A DNA stretch of 64,000 bases from Streptomyces daqingensis (GTDB taxonomy: Bacteria; Actinomycetota; Actinomycetes; Streptomycetales; Streptomycetaceae), in the NCBI RefSeq assembly GCF_014645895.1, contig NZ_BMMP01000013.1:189478-253477 (forward strand). The letters are read 5' to 3'. Shown here one piece after another: positions 17,735-25,290 of the stretch; positions within the stretch are counted from its first letter, which is position 1; each line of letters opens with the position of its first letter. The notes under the pieces were generated by a model that was not told the origin of the DNA, did not search any database, and worked only from the letters and a program-made list of their open reading frames with translations. The position numbers and the translations under genes are program-made.

Positions 17735-19188
17735 CGTGCTCCTCCTTCTGCGGTGGCGGTGGCGGTGGCGGTCGTCGCGTCCGACGGAACGTGCCCGGGG
17801 TCCTGCCCGGACGGCGACTCCTCGGAGCCCGCTGCACCCGGGGGCTGCGCGACGGCTGTTGCCGTCGCCCCGGTATCGGGTGAGTACGTCCGTTCGTCGG
17901 CGGCGTTCCCGCGGGCGCCCGTCCACCACAGGGCGATGGCCACAGGCACCAGGCCGATCGCCTGGACAAGGCAGAGCGTGCGCGGCGAGATCTGGTCGCC
18001 CAGGACGCCGAACAGCAGTGAGGCGAGCGGGAACGTGGCTCCGAGCAGCGACTGCATCACCGCGAAGAACCCCGGCTTGTCGGCGGGCGGTACGAGCCGC
18101 TGGAAGAAGGCCACGAACCGCACACCGACGGCGCCCACGCACCATCCCGCGACGACCATGGCCGCCGCGTAGGCGGTCCGGTCCGCGAGGATGCCCGGCA
18201 GGGCGAACGAGGCCGCCATCAATCCCAGGCAGACGGCGCCGACCGAGGTCGGACGCCCCGGCAGCCGGCCACCGGTGAACGACCCGGCGAGGGTGCCGAT
18301 GCCGAGCGACGCCTCCAGCAGCGCCACGGTCGCGCCGTCCGCACGCAGCACGGAAGCGGTGTAGAGCGGCATGACGACGAAGACAGCAGTGGTGAAGACG
18401 TTCGCCGCGGCGAAGCAGAGCAGCACCCGCCGGATGAACGGCATTTCGGCGAGGATCCGCCGCAGCGTACGACGTGGGGCGGCATGCTGCTCGCTGCCCG
18501 GTGCCGGCTTCTCGGCGAGCTGTGCCGCCGCTCCCCCGTCCCGCGTCCCCTCGGCTCCCGTCCCACGCGGAGCCGTTCCGGGGAAGCGTGTGACTCCGAT
18601 CAGCCCGGCGGCCAGCAGGTACGCGCCGGCGCATCCGGCGACGATGCCCGGCAGCCCCCAGGCGTCGACCACGAGCGGGCCGAGGAGGCCGCCGGCCAGC
18701 CCCGCGAGGGATTGCGTGGACAGCTCGAAGCCGGTCGCCGCCTCGATGTCGGCATCGTCGACGAGTTCGGGTACGGACGTGGTCAGACAGGGGTCGAACA
18801 GGGCCTGGCAGCCCGAGATGAGCAGAGCCGCGCCGTAGGCGACGCCCATCGGCAGCGGAGTCGTGAACGCCCACGCCGCGGTGCAGGCGGCGACCAGACC
18901 GGCCGCGGCGGCCGCTACGGCCAGGACCGACCGGTACGGGTTGCGGGCGATGACGGCGGCCACCACGGGGGCCAGGGCGACCGCGGGGAGCGTGCTCACG
19001 GCGAGGAACGCTCCGGAGGCGAGGCCCGGTTCGGACTCGGCGGCGTACTGCACGAGCCACCAGACGATGCCGACCTGGAACATCCGGGCCGATGCCTGCG
19101 TGAGGACCTGGGCGATCCATACGGCGCCGAAGGCGGGGTTGCGCAGGACGACGGGCAGCCGCCCGCGGGGCCCCTTCGCCGCACTCAT
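17731..19188 (-). CDS. MFS transporter, probable product exporter of the Lux-type operon
   Basis: A 485-residue major facilitator superfamily protein of the enterobactin-exporter/MFS_3 type with about 11-12 hydrophobic segments, starting in PAFGAVWIAQVLTQASARMF. A charged central loop (residues about 220-265) separates the two bundles. The C-terminal 50 residues are a low-complexity Thr/Ala tail (TTATATATAEGGAR), probably cytoplasmic. Its place in the middle of a coupled biosynthetic operon suggests export of, or resistance to, the end product. Start at ATG 19188 overlaps the upstream stop by ATGA. Confidence 0.83.
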   Translation of the reverse strand: MSAAKGPRGRLPVVLRNPAFGAVWIAQVLTQASARMFQVGIVWWLVQYAAESEPGLASGAFLAVSTLPAVALAPVVAAVIARNPYRSVLAVAAAAAGLVAACTAAWAFTTPLPMGVAYGAALLISGCQALFDPCLTTSVPELVDDADIEAATGFELSTQSLAGLAGGLLGPLVVDAWGLPGIVAGCAGAYLLAAGLIGVTRFPGTAPRGTGAEGTRDGGAAAQLAEKPAPGSEQHAAPRRTLRRILAEMPFIRRVLLCFAAANVFTTAVFVVMPLYTASVLRADGATVALLEASLGIGTLAGSFTGGRLPGRPTSVGAVCLGLMAASFALPGILADRTAYAAAMVVAGWCVGAVGVRFVAFFQRLVPPADKPGFFAVMQSLLGATFPLASLLFGVLGDQISPRTLCLVQAIGLVPVAIALWWTGARGNAADERTYSPDTGATATAVAQPPGAAGSEESPSGQDPGHVPSDATTATATATAEGGAR

Positions 19189-20447
19189 TCGTGCGGTCTC
19201 TCGTCGATGGCGCGAATCAGCTTCCCGGAGCGGGAGTTGACCGCGAGGTCGGCGTGCCGCACCCACTCCACGGCCATCGGGTGGATGTGCCCGGCGGCGA
19301 CCGCTGCCGCGTACATCGGGCGGGCCGCCTGGAACGCCTTGTCCACGGCCGCGGTGAGTTCGGGCAGGTCCTCGTCCCGGAGGTCGGAGCCGAGGCGCAG
19401 CACCAGCCCGTCGCGCTCCTCCCAGCGGCGCACCACCAGTTGCAGACCGCTGATGCTGCCCGCGGGGTCGGCCGATCGCACCAGGTCGTGCACGTCCTGG
19501 GTGTGCAGCGCCACCGGGCCTACGCGGAGTCCTTCTTCTGCGCGTCCGAGAATGCGGAAGTGCCCGGCGGTGGTATCGGTCCACTCGGCGCGGTCGCCGA
19601 CGGGGTAACGCAGGACCGGCATCAGGCGCCGGCGCAGGTCGGTGACGACGACGCGGCCGGGGACGCCTGTGACAGTGACGGGTTCTCCGCTCTCCTCGTC
19701 GAGGATCTCCACCACGGTGTGCGGGGTGAAGGCACGGTGCAGCCGCGGGTCGCCGCCCGGTACGGCGGCTCCCACGAGACCGGCGTCTACCGCGGCGTAA
19801 CCGATGGAGGCGACACGGGCGTTGGGAAAGGCCGTCGCCAACAGGCGCTGCTGATCGCTGAAGATGCTCTCGCCGCCGAAGAGAAGGGTCGTCACGTGGG
19901 GCAGTCGGCGCCCCTCAGCCTGCAAGTACTCGGCGAGGGAGCAGAAAGTCGTCGGCGTTCCGGCGATCACCTCGACGTCGAACTGCTCGAGTGTGCTCAC
20001 AGTCGAGGCCAGGGGCGCGGCGCCGCCGATCGGAAGGCGGACGTTGGCGACCGGGGCCCGGTGCAGCGCATCCAGAATGAAGCTGAAGCTGGCGTAGAGA
20101 TCGCCCGTGTAGAAGAGGTCGGCGACCCGCTGACCGGGCCGCAGCCCGGCATCGACCAGCCCGGCTCCGAAAGCAGTGGTGAATTCGTTCCATTCCTCTC
20201 GGGTGTAGAAGGAGAACTTCGGCGCACCGGTGGTCCCGCCGCTCTTGAAAACCACCGCCTCGTCGAGCGGACCGGTCAGCAGCGTGTTCCCGCGAGGGGT
20301 GTTGGCCTGCCAGAACTCGGTCTGAGGTATGACCGGGAGTTCCGTCAGCTCCTCCACTCGGTCGGGAAGTCCCGAGTAGAGCCCTGCGTAGAAGGACGAA
20401 TTGCGGCGGACGAAGCGCACGAGTTCCGCCATTGATTGAACGGGCAT
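19185..20447 (-). CDS. PaaK-like adenylate-forming enzyme, first gene of the Lux-type operon
   Basis: A 420-residue AMP-forming ligase of the phenylacetate-CoA ligase/coenzyme F390 synthetase group. The phosphate loop VVFKSGGTTGAPKFSFYTRE covers residues about 66-85. Further motifs are FYTGDLYASFSFILDAL, the TLLFGGESIFSDQQ region and RVASIGYAAVDAG, followed by the C-terminal lid ending in RSGKLIRAI with the catalytic-type Lys. The ATG at 20447 has CAGGAG close upstream. It is the promoter-proximal gene, and its stop overlaps the MFS start. With LuxE and the LuxC-fused ligase it gives the operon three acid-activating domains. Acid and acceptor (CoA, amine or carrier) are unknown. Confidence 0.8.
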   Translation of the reverse strand: MPVQSMAELVRFVRRNSSFYAGLYSGLPDRVEELTELPVIPQTEFWQANTPRGNTLLTGPLDEAVVFKSGGTTGAPKFSFYTREEWNEFTTAFGAGLVDAGLRPGQRVADLFYTGDLYASFSFILDALHRAPVANVRLPIGGAAPLASTVSTLEQFDVEVIAGTPTTFCSLAEYLQAEGRRLPHVTTLLFGGESIFSDQQRLLATAFPNARVASIGYAAVDAGLVGAAVPGGDPRLHRAFTPHTVVEILDEESGEPVTVTGVPGRVVVTDLRRRLMPVLRYPVGDRAEWTDTTAGHFRILGRAEEGLRVGPVALHTQDVHDLVRSADPAGSISGLQLVVRRWEERDGLVLRLGSDLRDEDLPELTAAVDKAFQAARPMYAAAVAAGHIHPMAVEWVRHADLAVNSRSGKLIRAIDERPHE

Positions 20448-20967
20448 GGTCTCCTGCTTTGTGGCATGCGAAAGAGGACGGTGTCCCGGAAGAGCGGACA
20501 CCGTTGAAATACGGCCTGGTGCAGTTCAGCTGCTGGTCGTGCAGTGCGGCGTTTCTACGACCGGCCCGGTAGTCTCACGGGCGGGCGGAATTCCATCCAG
20601 AAGGCCCTGTATAGAAGCCTCGCTTCTGTACCGGCCAACTCTGGCTTACTGCTTACTACTTGCGGCTTGCGCCGACACCTGACGTTAACACTCTTCCCAC
20701 ACCTCGATTACACCCTGCAGGGTGCTGCGACGGTGAGTTACCTCTCATGCCGGGGGAACTGCCAGGACAGCGGCAGGTACCTCCCGGCAACTCTCCGCCG
20801 GCGCTGTCGGAGCGGCCCCCGCACGGAGTCGCAGCGTTGTCCGCGTACATGCGCAACACGCGCGGTCGCGTGCCTACTACTCCTGCGGCGTCGGGGTCTG
20901 CGACAAGCCCTCGAAGCCACTGCCCGTTGCAACCGCCACGACCCACGGCAACCAGGCTGACGACGTG
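20448..20967. other. Upstream region of the Lux-type operon
   Basis: A 520-bp stretch between the operon start and the truncated papain-like copy. It holds a candidate promoter with an operator-like palindrome (20608-20638). The frame of the truncated copy stays open through it to 20656, but this continuation has no resemblance to the full-length gene. No other gene is visible. Confidence 0.5.
20608..20638 (-). promoter_or_regulatory. Candidate promoter and operator of the Lux-type operon
   Basis: On the minus strand TTGGCC (20638-20633) and TATACA (20613-20608) lie 19 bp apart, slightly wide for a sigma-HrdB promoter. A palindrome with 6-bp arms, AGAAGC-gag-GCTTCT (20613-20627), fills the spacer, as an operator would. 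The site is about 160 bp upstream of the first gene. Assigned by eye only. Confidence 0.35.
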
Positions 20968-21306
20968 AAGCCGGGAGGCGAACTGGTCGAACGGCAGTGA
21001 TGCCTCACCGAACCGCTCTCCGTTGCCCGCGGTGGAGACGACGACGCCGTCGCCCCAGTCCTGGCCGCTGTCGTTGTTCGGATTGAAGACATACACCCGC
21101 ATGACGTCCTGCGGGTCCGGCGCGGTCCGCAGGATCGTGATCGCGTGCCAGCCGACGTAGCGGGCCGCGCTGCCGGTGACGGCGACGCCGGCCGGCTGAG
21201 GATGGATGACCGGCTGCTCGCCGTCGCAGGACGGGTGGTAGCCGGCATGGAACTGCCGCAGGAACTCGTCGAGGTCCGTCAGGTTGCCGGTCTCGACGTC
21301 GGCGTT
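20968..21306 (-). pseudogene. Truncated copy of the papain-like gene (inverted repeat, right copy)
   Basis: This minus-strand segment encodes the part of the papain-like protein from DVETGNL to FDQFASRL, with His (GWHAITIL) and Asn (NPNNDSGQDWG) but without the catalytic-Cys region. It has no start codon of its own at the homologous position. Similarity ends abruptly on both sides: beyond 20968 the downstream frame is unrelated, and beyond 21306 the 5' part is missing. About 22 mismatches in 339 bp, several of them amino-acid changes (Tyr to Cys, Asp to Gly), suggest derivation from a related homologue and not a very recent copy. It points in the same direction as the Lux-type operon immediately downstream. 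Confidence 0.85.
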
Positions 21307-21388
21307 GAGGTCGCCCGGCCCGCGGCTTAGATCGTGCGAGTACTCGGAGTTCCTGAGCGGCAGGGCACTGGCCCCAAGGATTGGGGCT

Positions 21389-22286
21389 TCAGGCCCAAGC
21401 CTTCGCTTGCGGTTCCCAGATTCGTTGCGTGGCGGTGCCGGTGAGGAGCGGGTCGGCGAGGTTTGCGACGAGGGCGACCAACTCCGCGAGGTTCTCGGGA
21501 TGGTCTTCGGCTGAGGGACCCTGACGACGTAGCCAGGCGGTGTACGGAGCTTGACGACGCGTCGGCAGGTCGGTGATGGCGCTGCTGAGTGGGCGTAGCC
21601 GGATGGCTCGATGTTCGGCGGTCGCGGTGAGGGCATCGATGAGTTCACTGCCGTCGAGACGGTGCCGGGTGATCAACTGGTAGAGGTCTGCGTAATCGCG
21701 GTCCCGGGTGTTGAGATCTCCGAGAGCGACGGCGGTGGACAGCTTCTCTGCGATGACGGTCGCGATCGGGTAGCCGTAGAGCGGGAAGGGCGTTCCTACC
21801 AGGGTCTGCGGGTAATCGATCAACTTCGGCTCGGGAGTCACCGGATCGCCGAAGCTGACGTCGAGTTGGAGCTTGAGTCGCGCCCGGCTGAGACTCGCGG
21901 CCATGGTCAGGCGGAGTCCGTGGTATTCCTCGTCCTGACGGATGGGCACGGTGGACAGGCTTGTGGAGTCGAAGACGACCCCGTCGTCGGCCTCGGTGGC
22001 GGCGATGGCCGCGATGCGGCGGGTGATCTCGGCTTCGTCACCGGAAAACGAACGGCCGAGGATGTCGATGTCGCGTGTCATGCGACGGGCGCCGAACTGG
22101 GCGAGCAGTAGGCCGTCCTTGAGCACGAAGTGCCGGCCGCCTCGGGGTGATTGCTCAACCGGAACAGAAAGCGTTCCAGGACGTATTCGAGCATCAACTG
22201 GTCGCTTGGGCGTCCGGTGCGGCGGGCAGGTTGCGTAGGTCGTTGTAGATACGCCCGGCGGTTGTGTCGCGGGTGGGGTTGGGCAT
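21389..22286 (-). pseudogene. AbiEii-type nucleotidyltransferase toxin, broken by two frameshifts
   Basis: AbiEii is the toxin of type IV abortive-infection system AbiE, a nucleotidyltransferase. The reading starts at ATG 22286 (MPNPTRDTTAGRIYNDLRNL), which overlaps the abiEi stop as TGATG. Near 22227 the frame must slip by one base to continue as ARRTGRPSDQLMLEYVLERF. Near 22143 a second one-base slip is needed to reach FVLKDGLLLAQFGARRMTRD, the conserved nucleotidyltransferase segment. Both look like single-base deletions. The remainder (21389-22126) is open and includes IDILGRSF and the LSTAVALGDLNTRDRDYADL region. As written only a 30-residue peptide would come from the true start, unless both shifts are sequencing errors. 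Confidence 0.75.
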
Positions 22287-22897
22287 CAGGCGAGCACCGC
22301 TTCGATAGCCGGGCGGATGGTGGACAGGGCACCGAGTGTCTGAGCGGCTTCCTGAATGTCGGCGACGCCGCCCTGGCCGTGCCGGCGCAGGTAGCGGTTG
22401 AAGGCGCTGAGCGCGAGGGGCCTGCCTGCGGCCCCGCCGAGGCGCATGGCATCCACGACGGAACGGGCGGGGCTGTAAACGGGGATGGTCTCGCCGGGAG
22501 CGGCTTCCAACCGGTCGATCGCGTAGCCGAAGGCATCCGCGGCATATTGGGACGTCCGGGTCGCGGGATAGGCGATCACCGGGCGGTGTGTGCCCCGTGG
22601 TACCGCGATGTGCACCTCGTACGGGATGTCGTCGATCAGTTCGTGCAGCGCCAGTGCGGACTCCCCGCATACGACCGCGTGCGGTGCCCGCGTGCAGACT
22701 GCGAGGACGTCGACGTGGGCTGTCGGTGCCGCGTCGGCCCGGCGGTAGACACCTCTGGAGATCTCCTCGATTTCCTCGGCGGAGGCCAAGGTGGCCAGAT
22801 CTCGTGAGGGGAGCCCAGTGGCGCGGGCCTGGCGCGCGGTGAAGGTCGGAGGCAAGCCCGCCAGGCGTTGCATGAGGCGGTCGGTAAGCTCGGGCAT
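22286..22897 (-). CDS. abiEi: AbiEi-type antitoxin / regulator
   Basis: A 203-residue AbiEi-family protein. In AbiE systems it represses its own promoter and blocks the AbiEii toxin. An N-terminal winged helix-turn-helix (FTARQARATGLPSRDLATLA, then EISRGVYRR) is followed by the domain with VCGESALALHELIDDIP and VYSPARSVVDAMRLG, typical of the family. The start at ATG 22897 follows a GGTGGGA stretch. A TCCCA...TGGGA pair within a 22-bp region just upstream could be an autoregulatory site, but this is weak. The gene is intact while its partner toxin gene is broken. Confidence 0.82.
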   Translation of the reverse strand: MPELTDRLMQRLAGLPPTFTARQARATGLPSRDLATLASAEEIEEISRGVYRRADAAPTAHVDVLAVCTRAPHAVVCGESALALHELIDDIPYEVHIAVPRGTHRPVIAYPATRTSQYAADAFGYAIDRLEAAPGETIPVYSPARSVVDAMRLGGAAGRPLALSAFNRYLRRHGQGGVADIQEAAQTLGALSTIRPAIEAVLA

Positions 22898-22970
22898 GTT
22901 TCAAATCCCACCCAGACCCACCTGGGATGGGGAGAATTCGATACACGCGACCGCGGTGCTGATACGAAAG

Positions 22971-23009
22971 CGTCGGTGCAGGTCAGCGAGTCGCTGACCT
23001 GCACCGACG
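22971..23009 (-). terminator. 39-nt perfect palindrome, likely glnA terminator
   Basis: Two 19-bp arms (22971-22989 and 22991-23009; CGTCGGTGCAGGTCAGCGA and its exact complement) surround a single central G. It begins 44 bp beyond the glnA stop and is followed, in the direction of glnA transcription, by CTTTCG. This fits a strong terminator, though the nearly loopless form would also suit a protein-binding site or cruciform. Confidence 0.65.
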
Positions 23010-23052
23010 ACACAAGCCCAGAACTGCGTTTTCGCAGTTCAGAGGCCCTCCT

Positions 23053-24468
23053 TTAGATGTCGAAGTACAGCTCGAACTCGTGCGGGTGGGGCCGCAGCTG
23101 CATCGGGGCGATCTCGTTCTCGCGCTTGTACTCGATCCACGTCTCGATCAGGTCGGACGTGAAGACGCCGCCCGCCTGCAGGTACTCGTTGTCCGCCTCC
23201 AGAGCGTCGAGCACCGCCGGGAGGGAGGTGGGGACCTGCGCGACGTCCGCGTGCTCCTCCGGGGCGAGCTCGTAGAGGTCCTTGTCGATCGGCTCGGCCG
23301 GCTCGATCTTGTTCTTGACGCCGTCGAGGCCCGCCATCAGCAGCGCCGAGAAGGCCAGGTACGGGTTCGAGGACGGGTCCGGCGCCCGGAACTCGACGCG
23401 CTTGGCCTTCGGGTTGGACCCCGTGATCGGGATGCGCATGGCGGCCGAGCGGTTGCGCTGCGAGTAGACGAGGTTGACCGGCGCCTCGAAGCCCGGGACC
23501 AGGCGGTGGTAGGAGTTCACCGTCGGGTTGGTGAACGCCAGCAGCGACGGGGCGTGCTTGAGGATGCCGCCGATGTAGTAGCGGGCGGTGTCCGACAGGC
23601 CCGCGTAGCCCTGCTCGTCGTAGAACAGCGGGTTGCCGCCGCTCCACAGGGACTGGTGGACGTGCATGCCGGAGCCGTTGTCACCGAAGATCGGCTTGGG
23701 CATGAAGGTCGCGGTCTTGCCGTTGCGCCACGCGGTGTTCTTCACGATGTACTTGAAGAGCATCAGGTCGTCGGCGGCGGCGAGCAGCGTGTTGAACTTG
23801 TAGTTGATCTCGGCCTGTCCGGCGGTGCCCACCTCGTGGTGCTGGCGCTCGACCTCGAGTCCGGCCTTGCCCAGCTCCAGGGAGATCTCGGCGCGCAGGT
23901 CGGCGAAGTGGTCGACGGGCGGTGCGGGGAAGTAGCCGCCCTTGTAGCGGACCTTGTAGCCGCGGTTGCCGCCGATCTCGACGGCGCCGGTGTTCCAGGC
24001 GCCCGCTTCGGAGTCGATGTGGTAGTAGCCGGCGTTGGCCTTGGTCTCGAAGCGCACGTCGTCGAAGACGTAGAACTCCGCTTCGGGGCCGAAGAAGGCG
24101 GTGTCGGCGATGCCGGAGGAGGCGAGGTACGCCTCGGCCTTCTTCGCCACGTTCCGCGGGTCGCGGCTGTACTGCTCACCGGTGATCGGGTCGTGGATGA
24201 AGAAGTTGATGTTGAGGTGCTTCTCGTCCCGGAACGGGTCCAGACGGGCGGTGGAGAGGTCGGGGACCAGCGCCATGTCCGACTCGTGGATGGCCTGGAA
24301 GCCGCGGATCGACGAGCCGTCGAACATCAGGTTCTCGGCCGGGTCGAACGTGGCGGCCGGCACCGTGAAGTGCTGCATGATGCCGGGCAGGTCGCAGAAG
24401 CGGACGTCGACGAACTTGACGTCGTTCTCCTCGATGTACTGCTTGGCCTCGGCGGCGTTCTGGAACAT
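23053..24468 (-). CDS. glnA: Glutamine synthetase type I, adenylylatable
   Basis: The main ammonium-assimilating enzyme (glutamate + NH3 + ATP to glutamine), a 471-residue GSI-beta subunit of the dodecamer. Family motifs are present: LMFDGSSIRGF (47-57), FGPEAEFYVF (126-135), KPIFGDNGSGMHVHQSLW (258-275) and NRSAAMRIP (339-347). The adenylylation loop KDLYELAPEE contains Tyr399, the expected target of GlnE, whose gene is also in this window (52335-55319). A strong AGGAGG precedes the ATG. Upstream lies a two-part GlnR box. Downstream is a long palindrome. Confidence 0.97.
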   Translation of the reverse strand: MFQNAAEAKQYIEENDVKFVDVRFCDLPGIMQHFTVPAATFDPAENLMFDGSSIRGFQAIHESDMALVPDLSTARLDPFRDEKHLNINFFIHDPITGEQYSRDPRNVAKKAEAYLASSGIADTAFFGPEAEFYVFDDVRFETKANAGYYHIDSEAGAWNTGAVEIGGNRGYKVRYKGGYFPAPPVDHFADLRAEISLELGKAGLEVERQHHEVGTAGQAEINYKFNTLLAAADDLMLFKYIVKNTAWRNGKTATFMPKPIFGDNGSGMHVHQSLWSGGNPLFYDEQGYAGLSDTARYYIGGILKHAPSLLAFTNPTVNSYHRLVPGFEAPVNLVYSQRNRSAAMRIPITGSNPKAKRVEFRAPDPSSNPYLAFSALLMAGLDGVKNKIEPAEPIDKDLYELAPEEHADVAQVPTSLPAVLDALEADNEYLQAGGVFTSDLIETWIEYKRENEIAPMQLRPHPHEFELYFDI

Positions 24469-24563
24469 CCAACTCCTCCTAGTCCCGCCGTGGAGGGACG
24501 GGAATTGCTCGGGACGCAGGCCAGTGCGGTGGCGCGCGCTGACGGCGAGCCTAGGCAGGGGCG

Positions 24564-24602
24564 ATTTCTCAAGCGTGACCCGACTGTTTCACCGATGTTA
24601 AC
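24564..24602 (-). promoter_or_regulatory. GlnR box upstream of glnA
   Basis: Reading toward glnA: GTTAAC, 6 nt, GAAAC, 6 nt, GTCAC, 6 nt, GAAAT. This is the tandem gTnAC-n6-GaAAc arrangement described for GlnR sites at Streptomyces nitrogen genes. It lies about 100 bp upstream of the glnA start. It predicts induction or repression of glnA by GlnR according to nitrogen supply. Confidence 0.75.
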
Positions 24603-24668
24603 CAGTGAACTCCCGCCCCCTGCCGACCTGCAAACCAGGCCGCTCCCCCTGCGCGCTACCGTGGTCGG

Positions 24669-25139
24669 GTGGACAACAGGGAAGCTATCGGCTCGTGGCT
24701 CTCGGGCCCCCGCGCCGCGGCGGAGAGCATGGGCGCGGACTTCGGCCACCGAGGCGAGCGCCTGGGCCTGCCGCAGGACGGCCCGGGCTCCATCGCCTCT
24801 TTCGGACGGCGCCTGGGCGCGCTCTTCATCGACTGGGCCATCGCCGCACTGATCGGTTACGGGCTGCTCTCGAACGGTGAGCTGCGCGCCGCGAACAACT
24901 GGGCCCTGGCGGTGTTCCTCGTGATGAGCCTGCTGACCGTGGGGACGGTGGGCTGCACTCCCGGCAAGCGCCTCCTCGGGCTGCGCGTCGTCGCGCTCGA
25001 CGGCCTGGCAAGGCTGCCCCTGTGGCAGGTGGCCGTGCGTACGGTGCTGCTCGGCCTCGCCGTCCCCGCGCTGGTGTGGGACCGCGACGGGCGCGGCCTG
25101 CACGACAGGCTTTCGGGAGCGGTGCAGATCAGGATCTGA
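24669..25139 (+). CDS. RDD-family membrane protein
   Basis: A 156-residue integral membrane protein. An N-terminal soluble part is followed by the RDD domain: SFGRRLGALFIDWAIAALIG with the defining Arg and Asp residues, then two more hydrophobic segments around LMSLLTVG and the TPGKRLLGLRVVALDG loop typical of the family. RDD proteins have been linked to ion transport in a few bacteria, but no role is certain here. The GTG start is divergent from glnA, so the GlnR region lies between them. The same neighbour order (RDD, DUF4191, small protein, lipA) is conserved in Streptomyces as I recall it. Confidence 0.85.
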   Translation: MDNREAIGSWLSGPRAAAESMGADFGHRGERLGLPQDGPGSIASFGRRLGALFIDWAIAALIGYGLLSNGELRAANNWALAVFLVMSLLTVGTVGCTPGKRLLGLRVVALDGLARLPLWQVAVRTVLLGLAVPALVWDRDGRGLHDRLSGAVQIRI

Positions 25140-25222
25140 CCTGACGGACGCGACCTCACCGGGCGCCCCGGACGTGAAGCGAAAACACCTCGCGGCCTGC
25201 TGCGGCTCGTCGGGAACACGCA

Positions 25223-25264
25223 AGAGGGCCGGTGCGGGAGGCTCTGCTCCCGCACCGGCCCTCT
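25223..25264. terminator. Strong bidirectional terminator
   Basis: Perfect 18-bp arms (25223-25240 and 25247-25264) with a 6-nt loop, partly extended by ACACGC/GCGTGT outside a mismatch. It lies between the convergent RDD and DUF4191 genes. Confidence 0.85.
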
Positions 25265-25290
25265 CGCGTGTCTGCGGCGTCGCCGGCGGC

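Noticed and set aside
12874..20447. Bacterial bioluminescence operon
   Set aside because: LuxC and LuxE are present but luxA, luxB, luxD and flavin reductase genes are not; light production is not supported.
12874..20447. NRPS or PKS cluster
   Set aside because: No condensation, ketosynthase or carrier-protein domains or phosphopantetheine Ser motifs were found; the adenylate-forming domains are PaaK/LuxE type.
21389..22897. Genomic island or prophage around the abiE pair
   Set aside because: No integrase, attachment-site repeat or phage gene is visible; only the abiE remnant and the repeat fragment suggest accessory DNA.
23080..24852. A 590-codon open frame on the plus strand across glnA
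   Set aside because: Low-complexity Val/Gly/Leu/Arg translation, no ribosome-binding site; glnA on the other strand is unmistakable.
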